Source: Pseudomonadota bacterium (lineage in GTDB: Bacteria; Pseudomonadota; Gammaproteobacteria; Berkiellales; Berkiellaceae). Taken from it: a stretch of DNA of 64,000 nt. Below are positions 17,053 to 28,643 of this stretch, piece after piece; position 1 is the stretch's first letter; every line of letters starts with the position of its first letter. A program made the translations under genes and the position numbers. The notes below the pieces were generated by a model. That model saw nothing but the letters and a program-made list of their open reading frames with translations, was not told the origin of the DNA and made no database searches. The DNA is taken from assembly GCA_018242045.1 (NCBI GenBank), contig JAFECR010000030.1, forward strand, positions 1 through 64,000, read 5' to 3'.

Positions 17053-20000
17053 ATGACTTTATCACTGAAATTATTTTCACTCATTAACAACGATGCTCAT
17101 CTGACTGGTGCTAGAAATCTTGAAGGTTATGATTATGAAGGTACTATTTCTAGCTTGAATGAATTCATTCATGATTCCATCGAAAACAAAACTCAATTAC
17201 CACAAGAACTTTTAAAAATTATCAATGAGGAGGCTTTGATAACAAAACTCAATAACATGCTCACCCTCGAAAAAGAAATTAAAGCGCTTAATCAAAAATT
17301 AATACCGCTTTCAGAAGAGGAAAGAGACAATGCTTATTTAGAGACAGCAACTCCCATTGCCAAAAACATTTTAGCCTTGCAAGCAGGTGTTAACAGTGTG
17401 TTATTTCCAGGTGGTTGGCGTGGTAAACCTGGCCATGCCATGGTTTATGAATTTAAAAAAAACGAAGCTGGCGATCTGCTATTTTTAGTTTACAATTCAG
17501 GCAGTGGTTTAGAACATCATCAACGAGCAAAAACCACAGGTAAAGAACGATTTCATGTAATTAAAGCTTATCAGATCCCTAAAGCGGATCTTTCTCAAGA
17601 AAACATGGCTTATTTCATTGCTGAATTAACTAAACCAAAAACCGAATATTCATTACCAGATACGACTTTCACTAAAAATCGAAGATATGATGCAGACAGA
17701 CTTTATTTTGAAATTTTTCCCAAAATTGCATACCTGAATGCGCAAGAAATAGACCTCAATAAACTAGATAAACGACTACAAGAAATAATAACCATTGGGC
17801 AACGCGCCGGGACTTGTGCCGAAAAATGTTTGCATGAATTAATCAAAACAGCCATGCCTAATGACGGCAAAGCACAACAATTGTTATTTTTCTATAAAAA
17901 AAATTCCATTGAAAAGTTTTATAAAGAAAATAAACTAACCATGGATAACAAGAAAGCAGAACAAATTAATTTGGCAATCGAAAATCTTGCCAGAATTATA
18001 GAAAAAAACCCAGCTCTTTTTTCAAATGATACTATTAAAGACACTTTCAACAAGATGCATGATATTAAAGAGGCTATTTCAACTAATACTCCCAAACCAA
18101 AACAAAAAGAAATTAATTTCACTATTCAAAAGATATCCAACTCCCAACCCATTCAAATTTCAGAACAAGGCAGCTTATTATCCGTTAAAGATTCAGAAAA
18201 TGAAATAGTGCTTCCTTTTAAAGCACCCATCAACATTCAACCTTTAATAGAAAATAAATTCAGCCAAGATATTTTTAATCAATTTCTAGGTAATATTGGT
18301 AAAATCGAAGGAAATGACTATACCTATGCCAAACAAAATTTAGAAAACATTTTTTTACACATTCCACTAACAAAAGATTATTTTTCGAGCCTGGATAATC
18401 CACAAAAAGCTGCGCAATTCATCAGTTCATTAACAAAAGCTATTCGCTTTTATGGGATGTGTTGTGAAAACTTAGATCCTGCCCAAAAGGCTAGTCCAAA
18501 AATAATTAATACTTTATTGAGTACAATTGGCATTATCAATGAAATTACCAATTTACAAAATTGCACAGCCCTTCCTGGCCTTACTCCACTCTTGGGAGAT
18601 GATTTTAGTAACCTTATACAAAATCTGATCCAAAACCCTTTTATCTCAAACAAAGATAGTGCCATGGATGCAAGATTATATAAAATATATGAAAGAAACA
18701 AAATAATAACAGCTAAACTAACAAACAATCTAGATAAACTTCGCTATTATACTGAATTAATGCTTAGCTACCCCAACGCCAACCAATTAAAAGAATTCCT
18801 CTACGAACTTTTCAAACACGCAGCAGATCAAAAATTCAAAAAAGATGAAATTTTGTCTATTAAAAATAAAGACAAAATCGCTGAGGTTGCTATGTTATGC
18901 TTACTGGATAAAACTATCCTTGATGCACTACCTGCATCTCTTGCACAACAAGCAAAAGATTTAAACATCTCACTTTTACATCAAAAACTATTACTAGAAA
19001 GGCAAATAGAAAAGGTATGTCAAAAAATATTTTCAACCTTAAACACTTCTTGTTATGAATATCTTATCAATGAGGATAAAAGTAACGAACCACTGATTAA
19101 GTTTGACACTAAAAAAGATCTCATTCAATATAACTCATTGTTAGATTTTTCAATCTCGTTAGATGATAAATTTGGTCAAGACTTGTTTGAAGATCAAAAA
19201 ATTTACAACGTGTTAAGTTTACATTTTGGCAATAAAACTAAAGATCAAGTAAGTATATTATTACATCCAAATTATATTTACTGCAATCTTGCATCTATGA
19301 CTGCTTTAAAAGAAAATATAAGTGAACAAGCCATTGTAAACTGTCAACAACAAAGAATGCTGTGGCATTTGCGTTCAAGTCCTAAAAGTCAAATCCTTAA
19401 CACTTTAGAATATTTTAAACAAAATCCTCAATTGCTTAGTAATAAAGATTACCAACAATATTTATTGCTAAATCTCTTTCAAACGTCGCTTATTGATGAA
19501 GGGCTAACTCACATTAATGATTTTTATACAACAGCAAATGGGACATTAGATTATCTTGTTGATTTTTTCAAAAACGACCCATCCCCCAACCTACTAACTG
19601 AAATGTATCAGTTAAGTTTTTTATTTAATCAATATGTCTTAAATAGCACTATTCAAAAAAATCAGCTTAATGCTGCTTCATCCTTAACTAAATTAAAAGA
19701 GACTTTGAATAAACAAAAAAATGAACATCATCTCAGACTTAATCTTGAAATAGCGCTGACTATTAACAATTTTCAAAAAGAAAAAGATCAAGATAAACTA
19801 ACACAAACCCTTACCATGCTTTTATCAGATTATCTTGCATATACTACTTATTATAATGCCAAGCCCAATCCGCTTAAAATGAAAGAACATGAAAAAATAC
19901 AAAATGAATTTCTGATGCTAGCAGCAAAGCATAAAGATGTTATTAAAGATGTTTGCTACACTTGGCTTACCCAGCAATACCCCGATAATTCATTAATTTT

Positions 20001-23000
20001 TGAAGATAAGTTCCCAATTTTCGTATTACATAATGTCATTAATACCACCATGATCTGTTTGGATCTTAAATCTGGCACAATATGGGAAAATGGCCAACAA
20101 AAATGTGCATTGCCCTCCAATTTGTCAACCAATCCCATTTACACGCAATTTTTTTCAAACAAAGATCCAAAAATTACCTCAACTCTGGTTTCATATCCCA
20201 ATGAATCAGGCACCTATCGCAAATTTACAATCAATAATAAAGAAAAAGCAACCTATTTTGAAACGCCTCACTTAAAAAAGCCTTTTGTGTTACACACAAC
20301 CAAGATAATTCAAAATAAAGAAAGAAATTTTGAATTAATTAACATTGTCAGCAAGGATGATGCTAATGTGGCAAATAGTAATATCGGAGCAAAAAAAATA
20401 ATGCTCAATTTGCCTAAGACTTTTTTTTGCGAAACAAGCCGGGCGTGGAATGAATTAACCAATCAATCTATTTTAATTGAACGACAAAATAACCGTTACT
20501 TATTAGATAACGATAAAATACTATATGAACTTGATGCTCAAGGTGATAAAAGCGGTTTTGAATTAATTAATTTAAAATCATTATCAGCGCAGGATCCTTT
20601 GCTGAATTTATATAAAATATTTCAAGAATTTGAAGATGTTCATATGATTGAAATATTTGCCAAAAAAGCTACTGAAAGTGACAATCAAGTCAAAATATCC
20701 TTTCCACGCTATGGTTTAAACTTGATAGCTCAAAAAGATAAACATAGTCAGCAATGGGTTATAAAGGATGAAGCGCAGCCTACACGTATCTTATGTCAAG
20801 ATCAAACATGCCCCATTGTTGGCTATGACGCCCCTTTATTTTTTACTGACATTGAAACAAATGACACGATTGCCTATGTCCCCAATCAAGATTTTTATGT
20901 AAAACAACATAAAAAGCAAAATCAAACATCTAATGAATTACACGGCCCTCTTTCTAAGAAAAAGGCCAGATTTGAACAAGGAGGTGAGGAAAGCTCCTTT
21001 GCAACAGTGTATTATCATTTATCACCAGATATAAATAATCAAGCAAAAGCAAGACTGATAGATGAAATCATCGAGCCTAATAATCAGAACAGAAAAAAGA
21101 TCTTAAATCCTAAATCTCCCTGGAAATATACGAAAAGTGAAGCCATTATTCCAATAACTTATGATAAAAAAACAGGTGATTTTAAAGCAAGCACATCTCA
21201 AGAGGCGCTTATGCTTGCTTATATCAATTTAGCGCAACATCAAGGACAACGTGCTTTTCAATATTTACAAGACATCATCAAAGGTGGGGGTTTAAAAGGC
21301 ACTGAAGCTGAACTTTCTTTAATTGAAAAAATAGTTCATGCAACACCCAGATTCCCTGAGCAAGCGCTTATTAAAAACCCTTTCTCTATTGCTGTGCAAA
21401 CTTGTGCATTATCTTTACTTGTTCATTATTTAGCATACAACCCATCAATATCTGTTAAGAATATAGAAAATGCAGCTACCAAAACAGAGCGTGCAAAAGC
21501 GGCTCAATCTGAGCGTCTTATTAATTTTCAAGCGACATTAGCCAAACAAGCTCTTCATATTTTGCAAGAATATCACTCTTTTAGAAACAATATTCCTCAA
21601 ATAATGCAAATTTCCACAAAGCAAGAATATGAGTTGCTACAATATATATTTAAAGAGACGCCACCCACTGGTGTTCTTGGTGTAAGAGTACATCAACTCA
21701 AAGCGCAATATCATGAACGTTTTTGGCAACAAAGTGATAATATCACTTGGCAACCTAAAAAAGAAAAACTCGTTATGTTTGACACCATTAAAAACAATGA
21801 GTTTTTTCGTGTTGCTGTGCCAGAGGCTTATGAGCACACTTCTAAATCCATTACTTTGGCGCAGTTGAAAAACGCTTTTGCCTCACCAGCGCAACAAATG
21901 ACCTTACCATACCCGGGCATAAGCGATCGTATATTTGCAGAAAATATGGCTCATTATTTTACATTAGCCGTTAATAAAGAAAGCATCGACAGCTTCAAAC
22001 TGACAGAGTTTTGCGAAAATACAATTCTTGCCCATTCTGCACTACCAGTAGAAAAACAGGATTCACTTCAATTTGTTTTTTCATGCCTTTTATTAGTTAT
22101 AATGAAAAATAGAGCAGAATTTAACAAACTTGGTCTTGCTCAGCTAGAGACCCTCTTTTACAAAGCAAATCTAGCACCTTTTGTTATGAATCGTAGAAAT
22201 TTTAGTGAATCGACGCATACAGCAACCATCACACATAAACCAACCAGTCTTGCTATTAAAACAAAACCAATTAGCGTAATTGCTTCTAATTTTAACTATC
22301 CTATGTATCAAGATAGTGTTTTCAGAAAAGAAGCACAACTACAATCTTTTGTGCTTGAAGTTGAAAAATTAAACCAAGAAATGCAACAAACAATCGATGC
22401 GTTAATTGCCAAAAAGTACCCACAACAAGATTATTATCTTGATCGAGAAAAAGCATTATCAACACTTGACTATGAAATAGGCAGTCTTATTCATGAAAAT
22501 AGAGACAAGCTTAAAGGTATTTTTAATAAATTTCTTAGAAATTTAAATGAAAGAAAGCAAATATTAACTATCGCTGAACAAAAACGCATTGCCGTGCAAA
22601 ATACTAAAAAAAAGGTAAGCCAAGAAATGCTTGAGCTTGCAAGAAGAGGGCCTGCCAATGATAAAGAAGCGTTGCTTTTTAATCTGCAGTTACTTGGCAA
22701 AACTAGAAAAACCTTAGAAATAAATGACTTGCAAAGACTCTATGTCCTTTCCGATCTTAATGAATATCAAAAGATAACTGGCTTAGATGAAGCCAAAGCA
22801 AAGGAACTACATCAGAAAATCAGTGACTTTGTCGAGCTTTCTATATTAGAACAGCAATATACCAACAGAACAAAGATCTTACAGAATTTAGCGGCCACCC
22901 AAGAAATCATTGATGACAATGCCCTTGTTGAATTAGGCAATGCCTTAGTTGAAACTAATATTTGTGATTTTGCAACCGAACCACAAATGCAATTTTTTCA

Positions 23001-26000
23001 AATGGCACAAGGAATGTTAATTTACCCATCTAGAAAAGAGTTTATTCAAGAACTGCTCAAACCAGAGCAACAAAATATTGTTGTACAACCCAAAATGGGT
23101 GGTGGAAAAACTAAAGTCATTTCTCCCTTAGTCAATGTTTGTAAGGCTGATGGATCTAATTTGGTAATTTACCAAGTTAAAAAGAGTTTATTTGAAACGA
23201 ATTATCAAGATGCAAACGCAACCTCTTTGAAATTATTTAATCAAGAAGCCGTACCATTTGAGTTTGATAGAAATGTAATATGCAATGCAACCGTATTTAA
23301 AAGTATCTATAAAAATTTTAAACTGATCATTACAGATAAAAATTATCTCATAACGACAGGAGAAAGTCTGCAAGCCTTAGAACTAAAATACATTGAACTA
23401 CTACTGGCGCCCCCCTCTATCACAGATAAAGTCTTTTATCATGAATGGCAAAAACAAATAAAATGGCTTGATAAATCATTGCAGCTTTTAAAATCAAGAG
23501 GCGTTCGTCTCATAGATGAAATTCATGATGAATTAGATCCTAAAAAACGCTTAAATTATACACTTGGCAAACCAGAATCAGTTGTTAGCGAAGATATTCA
23601 ACTTCAAGTTAAGCTCTTTGAGTTTATTGCCACCCTTAAAATGAACGATAAAATATTATTTCATGATATTTTATCTGGGAAAAAGAACATTAGCGACCAC
23701 GCAAAATTACACGTTTATATTCAAGAAATTGCTAATGCTTTGACCACGTCGCCCTTAAGTCCTATTTATTTTATTATACAAAAATTAAAATTAGACCCAT
23801 CCAAACAAGAAATGCTGGCTCAATATCTGCTAGATAAAAAAGATAACATTATGCCTGAATTTAAGCCTTTAAGCGACAGAGAAAAAGATGATCTTGCGTT
23901 TATAAAGTTACAATTATCTTCAATATTACCTCATACATTGAGTAGAAATTTATTTGAACATTATGGTCCTTCATTTAATCCAAGCAAAGGTGTTGTTGAA
24001 AAACATTTGCCTATTCCTTATGCTGACAATAATTCACCAAATGAAAGCTCTCAATTTGGACATTATATAGAAAGCATGAACTACGCTACTCAAATGGCCT
24101 ATCAACGCGGGTTTTCTGATGAGTTAGTGAATGATGTTATAACACAATTTTTAGATAAAGCTGCCCTTGAATTAATTGAAACGCCTACTTTGCCATTTGA
24201 TAAAACCTTAACGGCTATTTACTTCAACGATCAATTTAAGGGGGTTGATTTATATAAGATCATAAAAGACAATCAATATAGACAAATGGCAATTTCTCAA
24301 TTAAAGCAAAATAAACAATTTATGCAATATGCCCTAGCTAACCAAGTGCTTGGCAAAATATTAATTAACCCTCAAGTAATTGAAAGTAATGCAGTTAATG
24401 CCGTATCTATGACAAAAACAACGCAAGGGATGACTGGCACACCTAATAATGTTAGAGCAATGCATCGTTGGCTCAAATTCTTTGAAAAATCTGGTTTAGG
24501 CATTGATGGGCAAACAACTGCGCTTATCAAGAGAAAGAAACCTGGCGTTATTCCCTTAAAAGATTTTACAAGCGTTGAAACCTTCTTGTCTCAATGTCAG
24601 CGCGACGAAAATCTACGCGTTATTGTGGATGTTGGCGCGCTTTTTAAAGGGATTACTAACGAACAGGTAGCCCAAGAACTTGCACAGTTTTATAAAAACG
24701 ATCCTAAACTTAAATATATTCTATATTTTGATACTGTCAAAAAAAGATTGCATGCATTAAATATTAAAAATGGCACTCCCATACTACTTAATTCAACTGA
24801 TGAAAAGACGATTGCTAAAATACTCAAATGTTCACCTGAAGAAAGATTTACCTATTATGATCAAGCTAATGCAACTGGTATTGATATTGTTCAAGGGAAA
24901 TCAACAAGAGCCATTGTCACAGTGAGTGATAAAACAACTCGCTCTAAATTATATCAAGGAATAAGGCGCCTTAGGCAAGTTGATGAAGCACAAACTTTTT
25001 CTTTAGCTTTTCCTAATGCTTTAAAAGATAAAAAGGCTTTTGCTGCGATGGATAGCAACCAAATTGTTGATTATACAAAACAAAATGAAATTAATGAAAT
25101 GCTTGAGCTTCACTTGATGGGTAGCCAATTTAATTTTCATGATATCATTCGTGAAAATCTATTGTCTAAAATATATCAAAGTCCAGATCCACAAATAAAA
25201 TCAAGATTGCTTAAACATTTTAAACCGTTTTTTGTCAATGAATTCAGACCAAGACATTTTATGCAAGCAGGAAGTATTACTGCTTTAATTGAAGCACAAA
25301 AATACTTTACGCAGCTTGAAAATGAATTTTATCATAGCTGGCAAAGCATGTTGCAAGCGGCAATGTTGCCTATAACAACTCAAGAAAGCACTTATATAAA
25401 AAATCAATTAAAAAGCGCTACAGAAACGGCCTTTGTAATTTGTGATCACTTTATTAAAAGTAGCTCAGCTAAATTGGGAATAGGCGCCGCGGTAGAAGTC
25501 GAAAATAAAACCAATGTTGCGACAAAAATTGAAAGCAATACTTCTATTGCACTTAATCTTAACACTTTAGAGATCATACCTACTCAAGCACCAAACCCAG
25601 TAATATCATCGACCTCACCAAGCGCTATTCTTTTTGATATCCAATCACATACCCGTTCTGTTAACGAGCAATTAATGAAGTATGTGCCAAATTTACCTAT
25701 TGTATTTTCAGATCAATTACATTTTTCCAAAGCATTCAGTCAAACTATCAAATCCCAAGCTTCATTTTTTGATATTTTTACTAAAAACACTCAAACAATC
25801 ATGATGATTTCAAAGAAAAAACCGCCCTTTCTCACACAAGCTGTTATATTAAATAATAATGAAGCAGATTATGAATTGTATAAAGATTTATCTAATGAAT
25901 TAAATTATGTCTGGTTTATCAATCCGGCTGGGACCATCCTAGGTGGCACACCTCCTCCCAATCTACCTAAAGACTATAGCTCCTTATTAGAACAGATCCG

Positions 26001-28584
26001 TTATCTCAATGGTGATTGTAAACTCCTTGCTAATCAAAAAATGGCTTTTGATTGGCTTGATCAAGATAAATTAAATTTCTTAGAATCCCATATTATCCCT
26101 ATCCATCCAGATCAATTTACCAGTTTTGCCAAGCTTAAAACCCGTGTTTCTATTATTAATAAAATTATAAGACGTATTATGGAAAATCCAGGAGAAGATT
26201 ATCGTCATAGACGTTGGGAGCTTGAATTTCCAGGGTTTAGCAAATTATCTGATAAAGAAATTAACCTTATACAACAATTTGCAGCTGCGTATTATCAAAT
26301 GAACAAATTGGATTTTAATCCTGATGCTTATTGGTTACAAGGCTTCCCACCTGAAATAACTCCACAAATCAAATATGGATTAAACGAAGTAAAGTTTAAA
26401 CAAAGCATAATTGAGGGTCTTGGCAAAGGAAGAATGCTGCAAGAGCTCTGCAGTGACAATACCAACATCACCTTTAAATTTCACCTCCCATCAGGTGGAA
26501 CTTTAGCTAATGACTCAATTTATCATTATCAAGTTCATGATTTTGAATTTATATTACAACATGACTTTTCTCTTTTTTATCAAGATAAGTCAGGTAAAAA
26601 TGCCCTGGATGCCATCATAATTGCTTATCAAAAAGATAGCCTTCAAGGTGATGAATTATTAAAGGTAATAGTTAAATATTGTCGACAAAATGCGCTAAGC
26701 CATCAAGAAAAAGAAGCAATTATTAGCTATTTTATTAACCATCATCAAAATGACATAGCCAAACGTTTGTTAAACTTATTGCGTCTATCAGGCCAGGATT
26801 TTACTGCACAAAACAACGAATTGGCTTCCTCTATTAAGGATTTAAATTTAGATAATGAACTTCGTTTATTGTGTTCATGCATGAATTTCATGAAAAATAG
26901 CAAAAGGATAGATCTAAAATACATTCATGATTTAACAACAATACGTATGGCGGATCTTAATTTTTATCGTTCCAACGATAATATGTCATTTATCGAAGTT
27001 TTGCTTAACTGCGACACGAGTGAAGATGAAATCATTGCTTTATTAACACCACTTCTACAAAAAGGGTTAGATCCTAATCTGACATTTAGCGATGGCACGT
27101 CCCCATTAATGCAAAGTATTAAATATAATCAATCCAGATTAACAGCATTATTAATTTCACATGGCGCTGATATCAATTTTACTCACTTAAAATTATCACC
27201 GCTTTCCATTGCATTTAATAATCTCTCTCAAACGAATTTAAATCAAATAGTTTATTTACTTAAAAATGGCGCTAAACCATTACCTCTCAGTTCTTTACCC
27301 CACCGAGATAATCTTGATTCTAAAGAAGAGCAATGGGCTTATCATCTTTTTGAAACGCTGCAGACAACTTCATTTAATGATTTTCAAGATAAATTTAAAG
27401 AAAATATTGATAAACATTTAATGAATAATGAGACCATAGATAACGTTTTCAAGTCCTATGGCGTTGGTTGGTTTGATTTTAATTATTTAACAAAAGAAGG
27501 GAGAACCCCATTACAAACAGCACTTGTTGATATGAACTTTGAGAATATAGCCTTTATCCTTCAACACAATATTGATTTTAATTTAACCGATATCAATGGT
27601 AACGATACTCTTGATTATATTTTAGATTTGTATTGCAAAGATCCCGATGCGGCATTGAAAGTCTTGCCTTATTTTATAAAATATGCTCGAGAGAAACTAT
27701 TTAATAGTGCAAACCCAGACAAAAACCTCCTCCTGTTTGCTCTAAAACATAACCAAATCGAAGTATTTAAACAATTGTATGCTTGGTGTGGGTTTTCAAA
27801 AAAACAATTTAACGAGTTCTCTGAAAAACTTGAAGAGAGTGTATCAATCACATTTGCTAATAACCCTAGCATATTAGCTGTATATCATGAAGAGACTGCT
27901 AAACTTGAAAATCTATTTAAGAAATTTTCAAATCTCGACGCAAAGCATAAAAGTGCTTATTTTTTTCATAATTTAGATAAGTTTTTTAATCAAATTAAAG
28001 AAACTCCCTTGCCAAGTTATTATTTCAATGCTTATAATCCTCCTAGCAAAACAAGCGAACCTATTTTACATTATTTAATAAGTTCACCCTTCATTAAGGG
28101 CGACAGATTACCTTATATTTCTAAATTAATTCAATTAGGATTTGATATTAATTTTAAAAATGAAGCCAATAAAACAGCGCTTGATTTAGCCATTGAAAAA
28201 AATGATGTTGATGTGGTCGCATTTCTTTTGAAAAATAACGCACTTACGACAAAGCCTCCTGCAACTGAGGTTAACTCCAAAATTTCGGCTTTACTCAAAG
28301 AAAATACTCAGAAAAAACAAGCCTCCCAAAAACGCCAACATATAACCTTCCAAAAATCTGCTTTTATTAAAAAGCAACAAGACATACAGCCAATGCCACC
28401 AACAACCACGGCAACGCAAACAACCATGACAACGCAAACAACTACGACAACAATGACTACAACTCAGGCAATGACACCAACCACACAGCCACCAATAACA
28501 CAATCCCCTTCGCCCACGTCAAAAAACGAGCAAACGGATGAACAGGACACAGTCAAAGAACCAAAGCAGGATAAATTAAGATAG
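17053..28584 (+). CDS. Giant DUF3638-like P-loop ATPase with C-terminal ankyrin repeats
   Basis: About 3843 aa from ATG 17053 (a TTG at 17044 is possible). The N-terminal 270 residues hold GKPGHAMVYEF (H128), VYNSGSG (N148) and GQRAGTCAEKC (C255), a possible cysteine-protease-like set in permuted order. The core has a Walker A-like KMGGGKT (K2019), a DEIH box (2155-2158), GMTGTP (2459-2464) as in SecA, and QGIRRLRQ (2635-2642) like helicase motif VI; the whole resembles the DUF3638/DUF3645 proteins known from large eukaryotic and some intracellular bacterial proteins. Ankyrin-like repeats fall at about 3343-3730 (GRTPLQTAL, NKTALDLAIEKNDVD). The end is a Thr-rich tail. It occupies the suhB-secF junction alone. 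An effector role is inferred; the catalytic activity is unknown. Confidence 0.8.
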   Translation: MTLSLKLFSLINNDAHLTGARNLEGYDYEGTISSLNEFIHDSIENKTQLPQELLKIINEEALITKLNNMLTLEKEIKALNQKLIPLSEEERDNAYLETATPIAKNILALQAGVNSVLFPGGWRGKPGHAMVYEFKKNEAGDLLFLVYNSGSGLEHHQRAKTTGKERFHVIKAYQIPKADLSQENMAYFIAELTKPKTEYSLPDTTFTKNRRYDADRLYFEIFPKIAYLNAQEIDLNKLDKRLQEIITIGQRAGTCAEKCLHELIKTAMPNDGKAQQLLFFYKKNSIEKFYKENKLTMDNKKAEQINLAIENLARIIEKNPALFSNDTIKDTFNKMHDIKEAISTNTPKPKQKEINFTIQKISNSQPIQISEQGSLLSVKDSENEIVLPFKAPINIQPLIENKFSQDIFNQFLGNIGKIEGNDYTYAKQNLENIFLHIPLTKDYFSSLDNPQKAAQFISSLTKAIRFYGMCCENLDPAQKASPKIINTLLSTIGIINEITNLQNCTALPGLTPLLGDDFSNLIQNLIQNPFISNKDSAMDARLYKIYERNKIITAKLTNNLDKLRYYTELMLSYPNANQLKEFLYELFKHAADQKFKKDEILSIKNKDKIAEVAMLCLLDKTILDALPASLAQQAKDLNISLLHQKLLLERQIEKVCQKIFSTLNTSCYEYLINEDKSNEPLIKFDTKKDLIQYNSLLDFSISLDDKFGQDLFEDQKIYNVLSLHFGNKTKDQVSILLHPNYIYCNLASMTALKENISEQAIVNCQQQRMLWHLRSSPKSQILNTLEYFKQNPQLLSNKDYQQYLLLNLFQTSLIDEGLTHINDFYTTANGTLDYLVDFFKNDPSPNLLTEMYQLSFLFNQYVLNSTIQKNQLNAASSLTKLKETLNKQKNEHHLRLNLEIALTINNFQKEKDQDKLTQTLTMLLSDYLAYTTYYNAKPNPLKMKEHEKIQNEFLMLAAKHKDVIKDVCYTWLTQQYPDNSLIFEDKFPIFVLHNVINTTMICLDLKSGTIWENGQQKCALPSNLSTNPIYTQFFSNKDPKITSTLVSYPNESGTYRKFTINNKEKATYFETPHLKKPFVLHTTKIIQNKERNFELINIVSKDDANVANSNIGAKKIMLNLPKTFFCETSRAWNELTNQSILIERQNNRYLLDNDKILYELDAQGDKSGFELINLKSLSAQDPLLNLYKIFQEFEDVHMIEIFAKKATESDNQVKISFPRYGLNLIAQKDKHSQQWVIKDEAQPTRILCQDQTCPIVGYDAPLFFTDIETNDTIAYVPNQDFYVKQHKKQNQTSNELHGPLSKKKARFEQGGEESSFATVYYHLSPDINNQAKARLIDEIIEPNNQNRKKILNPKSPWKYTKSEAIIPITYDKKTGDFKASTSQEALMLAYINLAQHQGQRAFQYLQDIIKGGGLKGTEAELSLIEKIVHATPRFPEQALIKNPFSIAVQTCALSLLVHYLAYNPSISVKNIENAATKTERAKAAQSERLINFQATLAKQALHILQEYHSFRNNIPQIMQISTKQEYELLQYIFKETPPTGVLGVRVHQLKAQYHERFWQQSDNITWQPKKEKLVMFDTIKNNEFFRVAVPEAYEHTSKSITLAQLKNAFASPAQQMTLPYPGISDRIFAENMAHYFTLAVNKESIDSFKLTEFCENTILAHSALPVEKQDSLQFVFSCLLLVIMKNRAEFNKLGLAQLETLFYKANLAPFVMNRRNFSESTHTATITHKPTSLAIKTKPISVIASNFNYPMYQDSVFRKEAQLQSFVLEVEKLNQEMQQTIDALIAKKYPQQDYYLDREKALSTLDYEIGSLIHENRDKLKGIFNKFLRNLNERKQILTIAEQKRIAVQNTKKKVSQEMLELARRGPANDKEALLFNLQLLGKTRKTLEINDLQRLYVLSDLNEYQKITGLDEAKAKELHQKISDFVELSILEQQYTNRTKILQNLAATQEIIDDNALVELGNALVETNICDFATEPQMQFFQMAQGMLIYPSRKEFIQELLKPEQQNIVVQPKMGGGKTKVISPLVNVCKADGSNLVIYQVKKSLFETNYQDANATSLKLFNQEAVPFEFDRNVICNATVFKSIYKNFKLIITDKNYLITTGESLQALELKYIELLLAPPSITDKVFYHEWQKQIKWLDKSLQLLKSRGVRLIDEIHDELDPKKRLNYTLGKPESVVSEDIQLQVKLFEFIATLKMNDKILFHDILSGKKNISDHAKLHVYIQEIANALTTSPLSPIYFIIQKLKLDPSKQEMLAQYLLDKKDNIMPEFKPLSDREKDDLAFIKLQLSSILPHTLSRNLFEHYGPSFNPSKGVVEKHLPIPYADNNSPNESSQFGHYIESMNYATQMAYQRGFSDELVNDVITQFLDKAALELIETPTLPFDKTLTAIYFNDQFKGVDLYKIIKDNQYRQMAISQLKQNKQFMQYALANQVLGKILINPQVIESNAVNAVSMTKTTQGMTGTPNNVRAMHRWLKFFEKSGLGIDGQTTALIKRKKPGVIPLKDFTSVETFLSQCQRDENLRVIVDVGALFKGITNEQVAQELAQFYKNDPKLKYILYFDTVKKRLHALNIKNGTPILLNSTDEKTIAKILKCSPEERFTYYDQANATGIDIVQGKSTRAIVTVSDKTTRSKLYQGIRRLRQVDEAQTFSLAFPNALKDKKAFAAMDSNQIVDYTKQNEINEMLELHLMGSQFNFHDIIRENLLSKIYQSPDPQIKSRLLKHFKPFFVNEFRPRHFMQAGSITALIEAQKYFTQLENEFYHSWQSMLQAAMLPITTQESTYIKNQLKSATETAFVICDHFIKSSSAKLGIGAAVEVENKTNVATKIESNTSIALNLNTLEIIPTQAPNPVISSTSPSAILFDIQSHTRSVNEQLMKYVPNLPIVFSDQLHFSKAFSQTIKSQASFFDIFTKNTQTIMMISKKKPPFLTQAVILNNNEADYELYKDLSNELNYVWFINPAGTILGGTPPPNLPKDYSSLLEQIRYLNGDCKLLANQKMAFDWLDQDKLNFLESHIIPIHPDQFTSFAKLKTRVSIINKIIRRIMENPGEDYRHRRWELEFPGFSKLSDKEINLIQQFAAAYYQMNKLDFNPDAYWLQGFPPEITPQIKYGLNEVKFKQSIIEGLGKGRMLQELCSDNTNITFKFHLPSGGTLANDSIYHYQVHDFEFILQHDFSLFYQDKSGKNALDAIIIAYQKDSLQGDELLKVIVKYCRQNALSHQEKEAIISYFINHHQNDIAKRLLNLLRLSGQDFTAQNNELASSIKDLNLDNELRLLCSCMNFMKNSKRIDLKYIHDLTTIRMADLNFYRSNDNMSFIEVLLNCDTSEDEIIALLTPLLQKGLDPNLTFSDGTSPLMQSIKYNQSRLTALLISHGADINFTHLKLSPLSIAFNNLSQTNLNQIVYLLKNGAKPLPLSSLPHRDNLDSKEEQWAYHLFETLQTTSFNDFQDKFKENIDKHLMNNETIDNVFKSYGVGWFDFNYLTKEGRTPLQTALVDMNFENIAFILQHNIDFNLTDINGNDTLDYILDLYCKDPDAALKVLPYFIKYAREKLFNSANPDKNLLLFALKHNQIEVFKQLYAWCGFSKKQFNEFSEKLEESVSITFANNPSILAVYHEETAKLENLFKKFSNLDAKHKSAYFFHNLDKFFNQIKETPLPSYYFNAYNPPSKTSEPILHYLISSPFIKGDRLPYISKLIQLGFDINFKNEANKTALDLAIEKNDVDVVAFLLKNNALTTKPPATEVNSKISALLKENTQKKQASQKRQHITFQKSAFIKKQQDIQPMPPTTTATQTTMTTQTTTTTMTTTQAMTPTTQPPITQSPSPTSKNEQTDEQDTVKEPKQDKLR

Positions 28585-28643
28585 ATCTATGATGAAATCT
28601 TTTATACTGAAACCATCCTTTAGCAATAACTATTTTGGATATT

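Noticed and set aside
28381-28503. ACA/ACC-rich stretch as a DNA repeat element
   Set aside because: It is in frame and encodes the Thr-rich tail of the giant protein; low-complexity coding is the simpler reading.
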